From Microbacterium sp. H83 (lineage in GTDB: Bacteria > Actinomycetota > Actinomycetes > Actinomycetales > Microbacteriaceae): a stretch of 64,000 bases of DNA. This document shows positions 36,453 through 44,453 of the stretch, piece after piece (positions within the stretch are counted from its first letter, which is position 1; every line of letters begins with the position of its first letter). Location: NCBI RefSeq assembly GCF_001650405.1, contig NZ_LWCU01000053.1, forward strand, positions 62,001 to 126,000, given 5' to 3'. A program made the translations under genes and the position numbers. The notes beneath the pieces were generated by a model, which was not told the origin of the DNA, searched no databases, and saw only the letters and a program-made list of their open reading frames with translations.

Positions 36453-36473
36453 CGCCGACGCTGGCCGATCCGG

Positions 36474-37373
36474 ATGACGACGCCTGAGTTCGCGGACAAC
36501 CGCGACAACTTCTGCTACCGGCATCCGGATCGGCAGAGCTTCGTGCTCTGCCAGCGGTGCCTCCGCACCATCTGCCCCGAGTGCCAGACCCAGGCCGCGG
36601 TCGGGGTCATCTGCCCCGAGTGCATGGCGGCGGAGCGCAAGAACCGCACCCCCGCGCAGAAGCGCGCCGAGCGCCGCTGGCGCGGGCGCGGCACGGCGAT
36701 GGCGGCCGGCGCCGGTGGCAAGCCGGTCGTCACCTACGCCCTGCTGCTGATCACCTCGATCATCGGACTGCTGCAGCAGGTCCCCGGCCTGGGCAACCCC
36801 ATCACGCAGCAGCTGCTGTTCGCCGCCGCGTACCTCTACCCGGATCTGTCCCTCTACCCCTTCGAACCCTGGCGGCTGCTCACCGCGGTCTTCGTGCACG
36901 GCGGATTCATCCATCTCGCGCTGAACATGCTCGCGCTGTGGATGCTGGGGCAGAGCCTCGAGCCCATGCTCGGTCGAGCGCGTTTCCTCGCGCTCTACCT
37001 GATCAGCGGGCTCGGCGGATCGGTCGCCGTCGCCCTGCTCGCCCCGGGCACCGCCACGGTGGGCGCGTCCGGCGCGATCTTCGGTCTCATGGCGTCACTG
37101 CTCATCATCGGCCGGCACATCGGCGCCAACGTGACGGGCATCCTCGTCATCCTCGGGATCAACTTCGTCGTCGGCTTCGTCGTCGGAGGCATCGCCTGGC
37201 AGGCCCATCTGGGCGGGGCGATCGTCGGCGCGCTCCTCGCCTTCATCCTCACCCGCACCCGACGTCCTGACCAGCGGAGGACGCAGATCCTGCTGCTCGC
37301 GGCGGTGGTCGTGGCGCTCGGACTGATCGTCGCGTTCGTCCCTCCTCTGCTCATCACGACGGTTTACGCCTGA
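36474..37373 (+). CDS. Rhomboid family intramembrane serine protease with zinc-ribbon N-terminus
   Basis: This 299-residue membrane protease has an N-terminal zinc-binding region (about 13-50) containing Cys and His pairs ('CYRHP', 'CQRCLRTICPEC', 'CPEC'), as in B-box-like rhomboids of actinobacteria. Six or seven membrane segments follow. The catalytic serine is in 'GASGAIFGLM' and the His in 'WQAHLGGAIVG'; 'HGGFIHLALNMLALWMLG' supplies the conserved His/Asn region. These cut membrane proteins within the bilayer; targets are unknown. The final segment lies after a basic 'RTRRPDQRR' loop. A terminator is shared with crgA downstream. Confidence 0.93.
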   Translation: MTTPEFADNRDNFCYRHPDRQSFVLCQRCLRTICPECQTQAAVGVICPECMAAERKNRTPAQKRAERRWRGRGTAMAAGAGGKPVVTYALLLITSIIGLLQQVPGLGNPITQQLLFAAAYLYPDLSLYPFEPWRLLTAVFVHGGFIHLALNMLALWMLGQSLEPMLGRARFLALYLISGLGGSVAVALLAPGTATVGASGAIFGLMASLLIIGRHIGANVTGILVILGINFVVGFVVGGIAWQAHLGGAIVGALLAFILTRTRRPDQRRTQILLLAAVVVALGLIVAFVPPLLITTVYA

Positions 37374-37481
37374 TCGGGAGTTGTTAACAGGGCTGTTAAC
37401 AGGTGTGAATAACATCTGTGTAATTCTCCCCATGTTGGGGATAACCTGTGGAAAACTCTGTCGCTGACCGTCCGCGGAATG
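37374..37481. other. Intergenic segment with TGTTAACAG tandem repeats and DnaA-box-like sequences
   Basis: Between the convergent rhomboid and crgA genes, before their terminator, lie TGTTAACAG at 37382-37390 and 37394-37402, TGTGAATAA at 37404-37412 and TGTGGAAAA at 37447-37455. The last two are each one base from the DnaA box TGTGGATAA. No promoter is needed here, so the function of this AT-rich stretch is open. Confidence 0.55.
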
Positions 37482-37516
37482 ACGAAGGCCCCCTCGCCGA
37501 GCGAGGGGGCCTTCGT
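37482..37516. terminator. Bidirectional terminator between rhomboid and crgA
   Basis: ACGAAGGCCCCCTCGC (37482-37497) and GCGAGGGGGCCTTCGT (37501-37516) form a perfect 16-bp stem with a CGA loop. Confidence 0.93.
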
Positions 37517-37530
37517 GAGGATCGGGGGCG

Positions 37531-37770
37531 TCAGCGCCAGCGCGTCGTCATGAGGAAACCGATCAGAGCGATGGCGAGGCCGATGGCGAGGTTCCAGTTG
37601 TCGAGCCCCGGGATCGGAAACTGCATGCCGGAGATGTAGAACACGAGGATCCACGCCAGGCCGAGGAGCATGAAGCCGACCATCACCGGCTTGAACCACA
37701 CCGCGTTGGGCGCGGCGTCGCCTTCGCTGCGCGGCGCTTCGGGTTCTTCGATCTTGCGGTCACGTGCCAT
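37531..37770 (-). CDS. crgA: Cell division protein CrgA
   Basis: This 79-residue actinobacterial division protein has two membrane segments (about 29-49 'PVMVGFMLLGLAWILVFYI' and 58-76 'NWNLAIGLAIALIGFLMTTR'), with the family motif 'GLDNWN' between them and ending in 'RWR'. CrgA coordinates FtsZ-ring function and peptidoglycan synthesis in Streptomyces and mycobacteria. The start is ATG 37770, with TACAAT (37782-37777) 6 bases upstream, consistent with leaderless transcription. It is divergent from the sortase gene, in the usual crgA-sortase-pabA-pknB neighbourhood. Confidence 0.95.
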   Translation of the reverse strand: MARDRKIEEPEAPRSEGDAAPNAVWFKPVMVGFMLLGLAWILVFYISGMQFPIPGLDNWNLAIGLAIALIGFLMTTRWR

Positions 37771-37854
37771 TCCGACATTGTACCCATGACTTCTTTCCAA
37801 AGCAGGACGCCCCGGCACGGTCTTCCGTACAGGGCGGCGGGATAGGATCACGCC

Positions 37855-38649
37855 ATGACTGCATCCGTCGTCTCGGGGGAGCGACGCGACCGTCGCCGCC
37901 GCCCTCGCTCGCGCGCCACCGTCACGAGCGTGCTCGGCGAGCTGCTGCTCACCGCCGGCGTGCTGGTGCTGCTGTTCGTGGCGTGGCAGATGTGGATCGG
38001 CGACATCATCATCTCCGCCCAGAAGAACGAGGAAGGCGCCGCCGTCTCGGAGGAGTGGGCGAATGCGCCGACTCCCGAGCTGCCTCCGCTCGTCACGACG
38101 ACCGACGGGACCACGGTCTACGAACCCGTCATCCCCGCCCCGCCCGCCGACACGCAGCAGCTCGGTCAGATGCTGATCCCCCGGTTCGGGAGCCAGTACA
38201 ACGTCGGCATCTACGGCGGCACCAGCCGTGCCCGCACGCTCGACAAGCTCGGCATCGGCGTCTACACCGACTCGAAGATGCCGGGCGAGGTCGGCAACTT
38301 CGCCATGGCCGGTCACCGCACCACGTGGGGAAAGCCCTTCAACCAGCTCGACAAGCTGCAGGTCGGCGACGCCATCGTCGTCGAGACGCCGGACGGCTGG
38401 TTCACCTATCGATTCCGCACGCTCGAGTACGTGAAGCCGACGCAGACGGACGTCCTTCTCGACGTGCCGCAGATGCCCGGTGTCGCGACGGGGGAGCGAT
38501 ACATCACCCTCACCGCCTGCTCCCCGCTGTACTCCCTCGCCGAGCGGATCGTCGCGTACGGAGTGTACGAGAGCTTCCAACCGCGCGCGGAGGGCCCGCC
38601 TCCCGCGCTCACCGATCCGCCGCCGCCCCCCGCCGGGCCGTCGATCTAG
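37855..38649 (+). CDS. Class E sortase
   Basis: This 264-residue membrane-anchored transpeptidase has a basic cytoplasmic N-terminus, one membrane segment (about 27-47 'LGELLLTAGVLVLLFVAWQMW') and the sortase barrel. The catalytic His is in 'AMAGHRTTWGKPF', the catalytic Cys in 'TLTACSPLYSLAERI', and the following 'RIVAYG' contains the conserved Arg. Class E sortases recognise LAXTG, which matches the LAGTG of the GH92 protein in this window. TAGGAT (37843-37848) stands 6 bases before the ATG. A small membrane gene and pabA follow. A Pro-rich tail extends beyond the domain. Confidence 0.94.
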   Translation: MTASVVSGERRDRRRRPRSRATVTSVLGELLLTAGVLVLLFVAWQMWIGDIIISAQKNEEGAAVSEEWANAPTPELPPLVTTTDGTTVYEPVIPAPPADTQQLGQMLIPRFGSQYNVGIYGGTSRARTLDKLGIGVYTDSKMPGEVGNFAMAGHRTTWGKPFNQLDKLQVGDAIVVETPDGWFTYRFRTLEYVKPTQTDVLLDVPQMPGVATGERYITLTACSPLYSLAERIVAYGVYESFQPRAEGPPPALTDPPPPPAGPSI

Positions 38650-38670
38650 ACGAAGGGAACGCTCGCGCTC

Positions 38671-38826
38671 ATGTACGCCGCACTCTGGCGCATCCTGCCC
38701 GGCCCCTGGTGGCTGAAGCTGTTCATCCTGCTCGCCCTCATCGCCGCCGTGCTCTACGGGCTGTTCTGGTACGTCTTCCCGTGGGTGAGCCCGATCATCA
38801 CGCCGGGCGAGGTCGACCTCGAATGA
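38671..38826 (+). CDS. Small conserved membrane protein, 51 aa
   Basis: This short protein has one strong hydrophobic segment (about residues 14-35, 'WLKLFILLALIAAVLYGLFW') followed by 'VSPIITPGEVDLE'. GAAGGGAACG precedes the ATG by about 10 bases. Its stop overlaps the pabA-type gene start (ATGA), which supports it being real. Small proteins of this type are common between sortase E and pabA in actinobacteria. Function is unknown. Confidence 0.8.
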   Translation: MYAALWRILPGPWWLKLFILLALIAAVLYGLFWYVFPWVSPIITPGEVDLE

Positions 38827-39458
38827 CCCGTGTGCTCGTCGTGGACAACCACGACAGCTTCGTGCACACGCTGGTCGGGTATCTCCGCGAGCTCGGCGCC
38901 GACGTGTCGATGGTCGAGGCGGATGCCGTCGCTCCGACCGAGCTGGAGACGCTCCTGAGCGGTGTCGACGGCATCATGATCTCGCCCGGACCGGGCACCC
39001 CGACGGATGCCGGATCCTCGCTCGACGCGGTCCGCACGGCCGCACGTCTGCGACTGCCGCTGCTCGGGGTGTGCCTCGGGCATCAGGCGATCGGAGAGGC
39101 CTTCGGCACGTCGGTGACCGAGGCGCCCGAGCTGATGCACGGCATGACGTCGCGGGTGGAGCACGACGGGTCGGCGCTCTTCGCCGGCATCCCCTCGCCG
39201 TTCGATGTCGGCCGCTACCACTCCCTCGCTCTCGCCGAGTCCGCGCTTCCGGCGGATGTCGTCGTGACCGCCCGCTCCGAGACCGGCACGGTGATGGCAC
39301 TGGCGCACACCGACCTGCCGATCCTCGGGGTGCAGTTCCATCCCGAGAGCGTGCTGACCGAGGGAGGCTACCGCCTTCTCGCCAACTGGCTGGAGATGTG
39401 CGGCGACGCGGGCGCGGTTGCACGCTCCGCACGGCTGCATCCGCTCAGCCGATCCTGA
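38823..39458 (+). CDS. pabA: Anthranilate/aminodeoxychorismate synthase glutamine amidotransferase component
   Basis: This 211-residue class I amidotransferase supplies ammonia to a chorismate-using partner. Motifs: 'VLVVDNHDSFVHTL' at the start, 'ISPGPGTP', nucleophile Cys in 'LLGVCLGHQAIGE', His and Glu in 'GVQFHPESVLT'. PabA (folate) and TrpG (tryptophan) cannot be told apart from this sequence alone. In actinobacteria the copy beside pknB is usually called PabA. The start at 38823 overlaps the preceding small gene. It converges with pknB, 31 bases apart. Confidence 0.9.
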   Translation: MTRVLVVDNHDSFVHTLVGYLRELGADVSMVEADAVAPTELETLLSGVDGIMISPGPGTPTDAGSSLDAVRTAARLRLPLLGVCLGHQAIGEAFGTSVTEAPELMHGMTSRVEHDGSALFAGIPSPFDVGRYHSLALAESALPADVVVTARSETGTVMALAHTDLPILGVQFHPESVLTEGGYRLLANWLEMCGDAGAVARSARLHPLSRS

Positions 39459-39489
39459 GCGGGGCGCACGCGGCGTCGCGGAGGAGGGC

Positions 39490-41187
39490 TCAGCCGCCCG
39501 TCGCCGCGCAGTAGCGCAGCTCGACCGTCGAGCCGATGGGGACATCGCCGGGAGCCACCGACATCGACGTGACCGTGGGCGGCGTCACCGCAGGGCAGTC
39601 CGTCAGCTCGACGGGCTGAGCGGTGAGACCCAGGGTGTCGAGCTCCTCGGTCGCCGCCTCGAGGGTCCATCCCGACATGTCCCGGATGGTGACCCGGCCG
39701 CTCGCGACGACGAGGTTCACGATGGTCTTCGGCGGGACCTCGGCGTCGGCGGAGACGTTGGCCTCCATCACCGTGTCGGCGGCGAGGCCCTTGTCGTTGC
39801 GCTGGAGCACGGTGCCGAGCTGCAATCCGGCCGACGACAGAGCGTCCTTGGCCGCCGTCAGCGACAGCCCTTCCAGTGTCGGGACGACGACGGTCTCCTT
39901 GCCGGACGAGACGTACAGGGTGACCGAGTCGCCCTGGCTCACCGCGGTGCCCGAGACCGGATCGGTGCGGATCACATTGCCCTCGGCGATGTCCGAGCTG
40001 GATTCGAGGACCAGGGTGGACGTCAGGTCGAGTTCGCCGAGGTCCTCCTGCGCGCGCTCGGACGAGACGTTGACGAGATCCGGCACGGTGCGCGAGCTCG
40101 TCGGCACCTCCTCCGGACGCATGCTGATCGTCCACACCCAGAACAGCACCGAGGCCAGCAGCACGGCGAGCAGCGCGACCCCGGCCCAGATCCATGCGAC
40201 GGGCGGGCCGGACTGCGTGCGCGCCATCGTGGTGTCGGTGCTCAGCTGGCGCAGCGATCGCGCAGTCTCCTGCGCCTGGCGAGGACTGGGACCGTACAGC
40301 TCGCTGGTGAGGGCGCCGAGCTCCTTGCGGCTCGGTGCGCGACCCGCGACGGCGGAGTCCAGTGCGGCGCGGAAGTGCGCGGCATCCGGGTACCGCTGGT
40401 ACGGATCCTTCGCGAGCGCGCGCAGCACGATCGGGTCGAGTGCACCGGGGGAGTCCTCGTTCACCTCGGTCGGGGGGACCGGGGTCTCGCTGACGTGCTG
40501 GTAGGCGACGGCCACGGGCGACTCGCCGCGGAACGGCTGCCGACCCGTGAGCAGCTCGTACAGCACGACGCCGGTCGAGTAGAGGTCGGCGCGAGCGTCG
40601 ACGGGCTCGCCCTTGGCCTGCTCGGGGGAGAAGTACGCGGCGGTGCCGATGATCTGCGTGGTCTCGGCGACGGTCGACGACGAGTCGGACACGGCGCGGG
40701 CGATCCCGAAGTCCATGACCTTGACCTGGCCCTTGTCGGTCACCATCACGTTGCCCGGCTTGATGTCGCGGTGCACGACCCCGGCGCGGTGCGAGTAGTC
40801 GAGGGCCTCGAGGATGCCGTCGACGTAGCGCACGGCGTCTTCGACGGGAACCGGACCCTTCGCGATGATGTCCTTCAGCAGCGTGCCGCTGATCAGCTCC
40901 ATGACGATGTAGGGCGGCTCGGTCGAGTTGGCGTCGGCGGTCGACGGGTCACCCGCGTCGTAGACGCGGACGATGGAGGGGTGCGACATGCGCGAGGCCG
41001 ACTGCGCCTCGAGGCGGAAGCGCGTGCGGAACGCGGTGTCTCGGGCCAGCTCGGGGTCGAGGATCTTGATCGCGACCTGGCGACCCAGCGTCAGATCGAA
41101 CCCGCGGTAGACCTTTGCCATGCCGCCGTGCCCGATGAGCTCGTCGACGCGGTAGCGACCCGCGAGCACGCGTGGCTCTGTCGACAC
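39490..41187 (-). CDS. pknB: Serine/threonine protein kinase PknB with PASTA repeats
   Basis: This 565-residue transmembrane kinase has a cytoplasmic domain (about 10-275) with the Gly-rich loop 'IGHGGMAKVY', Lys in 'VAIKILDPEL', HRD as 'VHRDIKPGN' and DFG as 'VMDFGIARAV'. It has a basic juxtamembrane linker, one membrane segment near 330-350 ('WIWAGVALLAVLLASVLFWVW') and three extracellular PASTA repeats (about 365-565) that bind muropeptide or lipid II. This is the master kinase controlling peptidoglycan synthesis in actinobacteria. It follows pknA on the same strand at the end of the fhaA-fhaB-pstP-rodA-pbpA-pknA-pknB operon. Confidence 0.95.
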   Translation of the reverse strand: MSTEPRVLAGRYRVDELIGHGGMAKVYRGFDLTLGRQVAIKILDPELARDTAFRTRFRLEAQSASRMSHPSIVRVYDAGDPSTADANSTEPPYIVMELISGTLLKDIIAKGPVPVEDAVRYVDGILEALDYSHRAGVVHRDIKPGNVMVTDKGQVKVMDFGIARAVSDSSSTVAETTQIIGTAAYFSPEQAKGEPVDARADLYSTGVVLYELLTGRQPFRGESPVAVAYQHVSETPVPPTEVNEDSPGALDPIVLRALAKDPYQRYPDAAHFRAALDSAVAGRAPSRKELGALTSELYGPSPRQAQETARSLRQLSTDTTMARTQSGPPVAWIWAGVALLAVLLASVLFWVWTISMRPEEVPTSSRTVPDLVNVSSERAQEDLGELDLTSTLVLESSSDIAEGNVIRTDPVSGTAVSQGDSVTLYVSSGKETVVVPTLEGLSLTAAKDALSSAGLQLGTVLQRNDKGLAADTVMEANVSADAEVPPKTIVNLVVASGRVTIRDMSGWTLEAATEELDTLGLTAQPVELTDCPAVTPPTVTSMSVAPGDVPIGSTVELRYCAATGG

Positions 41188-41244
41188 GTACTGACCCCCT
41201 GAGAGACGACCTGGTGAAAAGCTCAGCCTACGTTGCGAACCTGC

Positions 41245-43002
41245 TTATTCGCCTGCGCCGCCGTCGCCGCCGTCGGCACCGTCCCCGCCGTCGGTGGCCG
41301 ACGGGAGGATCACGACGGGAGCAGAGGCGTTGGACGACTCGGACGCCATCTCGCCGCAGAAGACGCGGTAGGTCGCGGTGATGCTCTGACCCGCGGCACC
41401 CGGGATGATCTGCGTCGTGAGGACGCTCGGGCCGAAGCTGCGGATCGACTCACCGGCGTTGCCGCCCGAGAACGTCGCGTTGGTGAGCGTGACCTCGAAC
41501 GCGGAGCGGGGCCCCGTGCCGGACGGGCACTCGAAGCTCGGCCAGTTCAGCGTGACCGGCTGACCCTCGGTGGCGGTGCCGGCGATCGTCGGCGTTCCGG
41601 TCGGCTTGCCGACCTGAACCTGCTCCTTGTACGTCGTGAGGGTGAGTGCCGTGCCCTCGGGCACGTTGCCGCCGGGCGTGACCGACTCGACCGTGCCGAC
41701 CTGGTCGGCGCTTGGCGCCACGGTGTTGCCGACGACGCACTCGGCCTGCAGGCCGGCGTTCAAGGCGGACTGGCGTGCGGCCTCGCACTGCAGGCCCACC
41801 AGGCCCAGCTCGTCGACGTTCACCTGCTCGGGTTCGGGCGTCTCGGACTCGGTGGGAGTCGGCTTGGGCGTCTGGCTCGTCGTGGGCGAACCGGTGGGAT
41901 CGGCATCGCGGCCGTCGCCCTGGTTCATCAGGGCGATCACGGTGCCTCCGAGCACGATGATCAGCAGCACGATCAGTCCGATCAGCGGCCACGTCCACCT
42001 GCTGCGCTTCTTCTTCTCGCCCTCCTGCTCGTCCTCGACGGCCGCTCCGGTGGGGAGCTGCGCCGTGGTCGGCAGGATGCGGGTCGTGCCGTCGTCACCC
42101 GTCGACGTCAGCAGGCGTGTGGCGTCGTCGGCGCTCGCGGCTCCGCCCGCGATGGCGGGCACGGCGATGGCGGCGGAGTTGAGATCGCCCCGACGCAGCG
42201 CCTGCGCGGCGCGTGCGACGGTGGCGGAGGATGACGGACGGTCGCCCGGCTTCTTGGCGATCATCGCCATGACGAGGTTCTGCACCGGGATGGGCACGGT
42301 AGGGGGCAGCGGCGGAGGCTGCTCGTTGATCTGGGCCATCGCGATCGCGACCTGCGACTCGCCCGTGAACGGCCGCTTGCCCGCGAGGCACTCGTACGCG
42401 ACGATGCCGAGCGAGTACGTGTCGGTGGCGGGGGAGGCGGGGTGACCCGATGCCTGCTCCGGCGACAGGTACTGGACGGTTCCCATCACCTGGCCGGTCG
42501 CGGTCAGCGGCACCTGGTCGGCGATGCGGGCGATGCCGAAGTCGGTGATCTTCACGCGCCCGTCGGGGGTGATCAGCAGGTTGCCCGGCTTGATGTCGCG
42601 GTGCACGAGTCCGGCCGCGTGGGCGGCCTGTAGAGCGGATGCCGTCTGGGCGACGATGTCGAGCGTCTTGTCGGCGCTCAGTGAGCCGTCGCGCTCGATG
42701 ATCGTCGACAGGGCCTCGCCGGGGACGAGCTCCATGACGAGGTACGCGCTGCCGTTCTCCTCGCCGTAGTCGAAGACGCTGGCGATGCCCTCGTGGTTGA
42801 CGAGCGCGGCGTGGCGCGCCTCGGCGCGGAACCGCTCGAGGAACCCGGGGTCCCCCATGTACTCGTCCTTGAGGATCTTGATCGCGACGGTGCGTCCGAT
42901 GACGTGATCCGTCGCCTCCCACACCTCGCCCATGCCGCCGATCGCAATACGCGACTGCAGCTCGTAGCGACCACCGAACGACACACCCTGCGTCGGTCTC
43001 AT
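41245..43002 (-). CDS. pknA: Serine/threonine protein kinase PknA-like with large extracellular part
   Basis: This 585-residue kinase uses the ATG at 43002, which overlaps the pbpA stop by 4 bases. The kinase domain (about 13-270) has 'IGGMGEVWEA', 'VAIKILKDEYMG', 'VHRDIKPGNLL' and 'ITDFGIARIA'. A cytoplasmic Thr/Ala-rich linker leads to a membrane segment at about 345-370 ('WPLIGLIVLLIIVLGGTVIALM'). Outside is a PASTA-like segment (around 405-470, with 'LGLVGLQCEAARQSALNAGLQAECV') and a further beta-rich domain ending in a Gly/Asp tail. Mycobacterial PknA has little outside the membrane, so this is an expanded form. The role in growth and division is inferred from the operon. Confidence 0.92.
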   Translation of the reverse strand: MRPTQGVSFGGRYELQSRIAIGGMGEVWEATDHVIGRTVAIKILKDEYMGDPGFLERFRAEARHAALVNHEGIASVFDYGEENGSAYLVMELVPGEALSTIIERDGSLSADKTLDIVAQTASALQAAHAAGLVHRDIKPGNLLITPDGRVKITDFGIARIADQVPLTATGQVMGTVQYLSPEQASGHPASPATDTYSLGIVAYECLAGKRPFTGESQVAIAMAQINEQPPPLPPTVPIPVQNLVMAMIAKKPGDRPSSSATVARAAQALRRGDLNSAAIAVPAIAGGAASADDATRLLTSTGDDGTTRILPTTAQLPTGAAVEDEQEGEKKKRSRWTWPLIGLIVLLIIVLGGTVIALMNQGDGRDADPTGSPTTSQTPKPTPTESETPEPEQVNVDELGLVGLQCEAARQSALNAGLQAECVVGNTVAPSADQVGTVESVTPGGNVPEGTALTLTTYKEQVQVGKPTGTPTIAGTATEGQPVTLNWPSFECPSGTGPRSAFEVTLTNATFSGGNAGESIRSFGPSVLTTQIIPGAAGQSITATYRVFCGEMASESSNASAPVVILPSATDGGDGADGGDGGAGE

Positions 43003-44453
43003 CTGCCCAGCACCGCCTCTATGACCTTCTTTGCAATCGGAGCGGCGATGGTGTCGCCGGATCCTGACTGCCCCTGTCCACCGCCGTCTTCGACGAGGAC
43101 CGCTACTGCCACCTGCGGGTCGTCCGCAGGTGCGAAGCCCGTGAACCACAACGTGTACGGATTGTCGTCGTTCTCGGTCGTACCGGTCTTACCCGCCACG
43201 TCGACCCCGTCTATTCTTGCACCCTGAGCCGCGCCGTCTGAGACGCTCGCGACCATCGACGAGGTCACCTGATCAGCCACCGACGACTCGAGGGCACGAC
43301 CGAACTCCGTGTCGTCGTACGCGCGGATCACCGAGAGATCGTTGCCGATCACCGCGTCGACCAGACGCGGGTTCATGACCACTCCGTCGTTGGCGATCCC
43401 CGCAGCCACCATCGCCATCTGCAGCGGGGTGGCGGTGACCTGTCCCTGACCGAAGCCGGTGAGAGCCGTCTGAGGATCGTTGAGCGCCCGAGGGTAGCTC
43501 GACGGCGTCGACTCGAGGGGAGTGGTGAAGCTCCGGTTGAACCCGAACTTCTCCGCCATCTCGCGGATGCGGTCGTCGCCCAGCTGCACGGCGAGCTCGG
43601 CCATCGGGATGTTGCAGCTCAGGCGGATCGCCTCGGAGATCGTCACCGTGTCACCGGGTCCGCACGTGCCGCCCCATGCGTTCGCGACCGTGTTCGACGA
43701 CTGCGGCAGCGTGTAGCGCGCCGGATTCGGCAGCGTCGAGTCGGGCGTCCAGTCGCCGGAGGCGTAGGCGGCTGCGGCGACGACGAGCTTGAACGTCGAG
43801 CCGGGGGGATTGAGGTCGCCGGCGATTGCACGGTTCGAGAGCGGCTTGAGCGGATCGTCGACGAGCTGATCGTAGGTCGTGTTGGCGGCATCCGCATCGT
43901 GGGTCGCCAGGAGGTTCGTGTCGAACCCGGGGGTGGAGGCCATGGCCAGGATGCGGCCGGTGCTGGGCTCGATCGCCACGACCGCGCCCTGGAGCCCTTG
44001 CAGCGCCTCGTAGGCGGCCTGCTGCGCGGCGGTGTTCAGCGACAGCTCGACGCTGAAGCCGGTCTGCGGCTGACCCGACAGGATGCGCTCGATCTCGGCG
44101 AAGAAGGCGCTGGAGCCCGTTCCGGAGAGGTCGGCGTTCAGAGCCCGCTCGATGCCGGTGGCCGACTGCAGGGCCGGGTTGAAGTAGCCGGTGACGGGCT
44201 CCCACATCGCGGCATCCGTGTAGACGCGCTGGAACTGATAGCGATCGTCGGACGGCACGGACGATGCGATCGCGACGTCGTCGACGATGATCGAACCGCG
44301 CTGGATCTCGTAGCTGTCGTACAGCGTGCGCCGGTTGAGCTCGTTCTGGCCGAGGCTGTCGGCCTCGACGACCTGGATCCAGCTGGTTGCGACGAACAGG
44401 GACAGGAACATGAACAGCATGACGATGCTGAGACGTCGGAGCTGCTTGGTCAT
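42999..44453 (-). CDS. pbpA: Penicillin-binding protein, PbpA type transpeptidase
   Basis: This 484-residue monofunctional class B penicillin-binding protein has one N-terminal membrane anchor (about 7-25). The transpeptidase active site shows SxxK as 'GSTFK' (Ser in 'NPPGSTFKLVV'), SxN as 'SCN' in 'IRLSCNIPMAE' and KTG as 'VAGKTGTTEN'. It cross-links septal or lateral peptidoglycan with the RodA polymerase encoded just upstream. Operon neighbours on both sides overlap by 1-4 bases, so expression is coupled with rodA and pknA. Confidence 0.95.
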   Translation of the reverse strand: MTKQLRRLSIVMLFMFLSLFVATSWIQVVEADSLGQNELNRRTLYDSYEIQRGSIIVDDVAIASSVPSDDRYQFQRVYTDAAMWEPVTGYFNPALQSATGIERALNADLSGTGSSAFFAEIERILSGQPQTGFSVELSLNTAAQQAAYEALQGLQGAVVAIEPSTGRILAMASTPGFDTNLLATHDADAANTTYDQLVDDPLKPLSNRAIAGDLNPPGSTFKLVVAAAAYASGDWTPDSTLPNPARYTLPQSSNTVANAWGGTCGPGDTVTISEAIRLSCNIPMAELAVQLGDDRIREMAEKFGFNRSFTTPLESTPSSYPRALNDPQTALTGFGQGQVTATPLQMAMVAAGIANDGVVMNPRLVDAVIGNDLSVIRAYDDTEFGRALESSVADQVTSSMVASVSDGAAQGARIDGVDVAGKTGTTENDDNPYTLWFTGFAPADDPQVAVAVLVEDGGGQGQSGSGDTIAAPIAKKVIEAVLGR

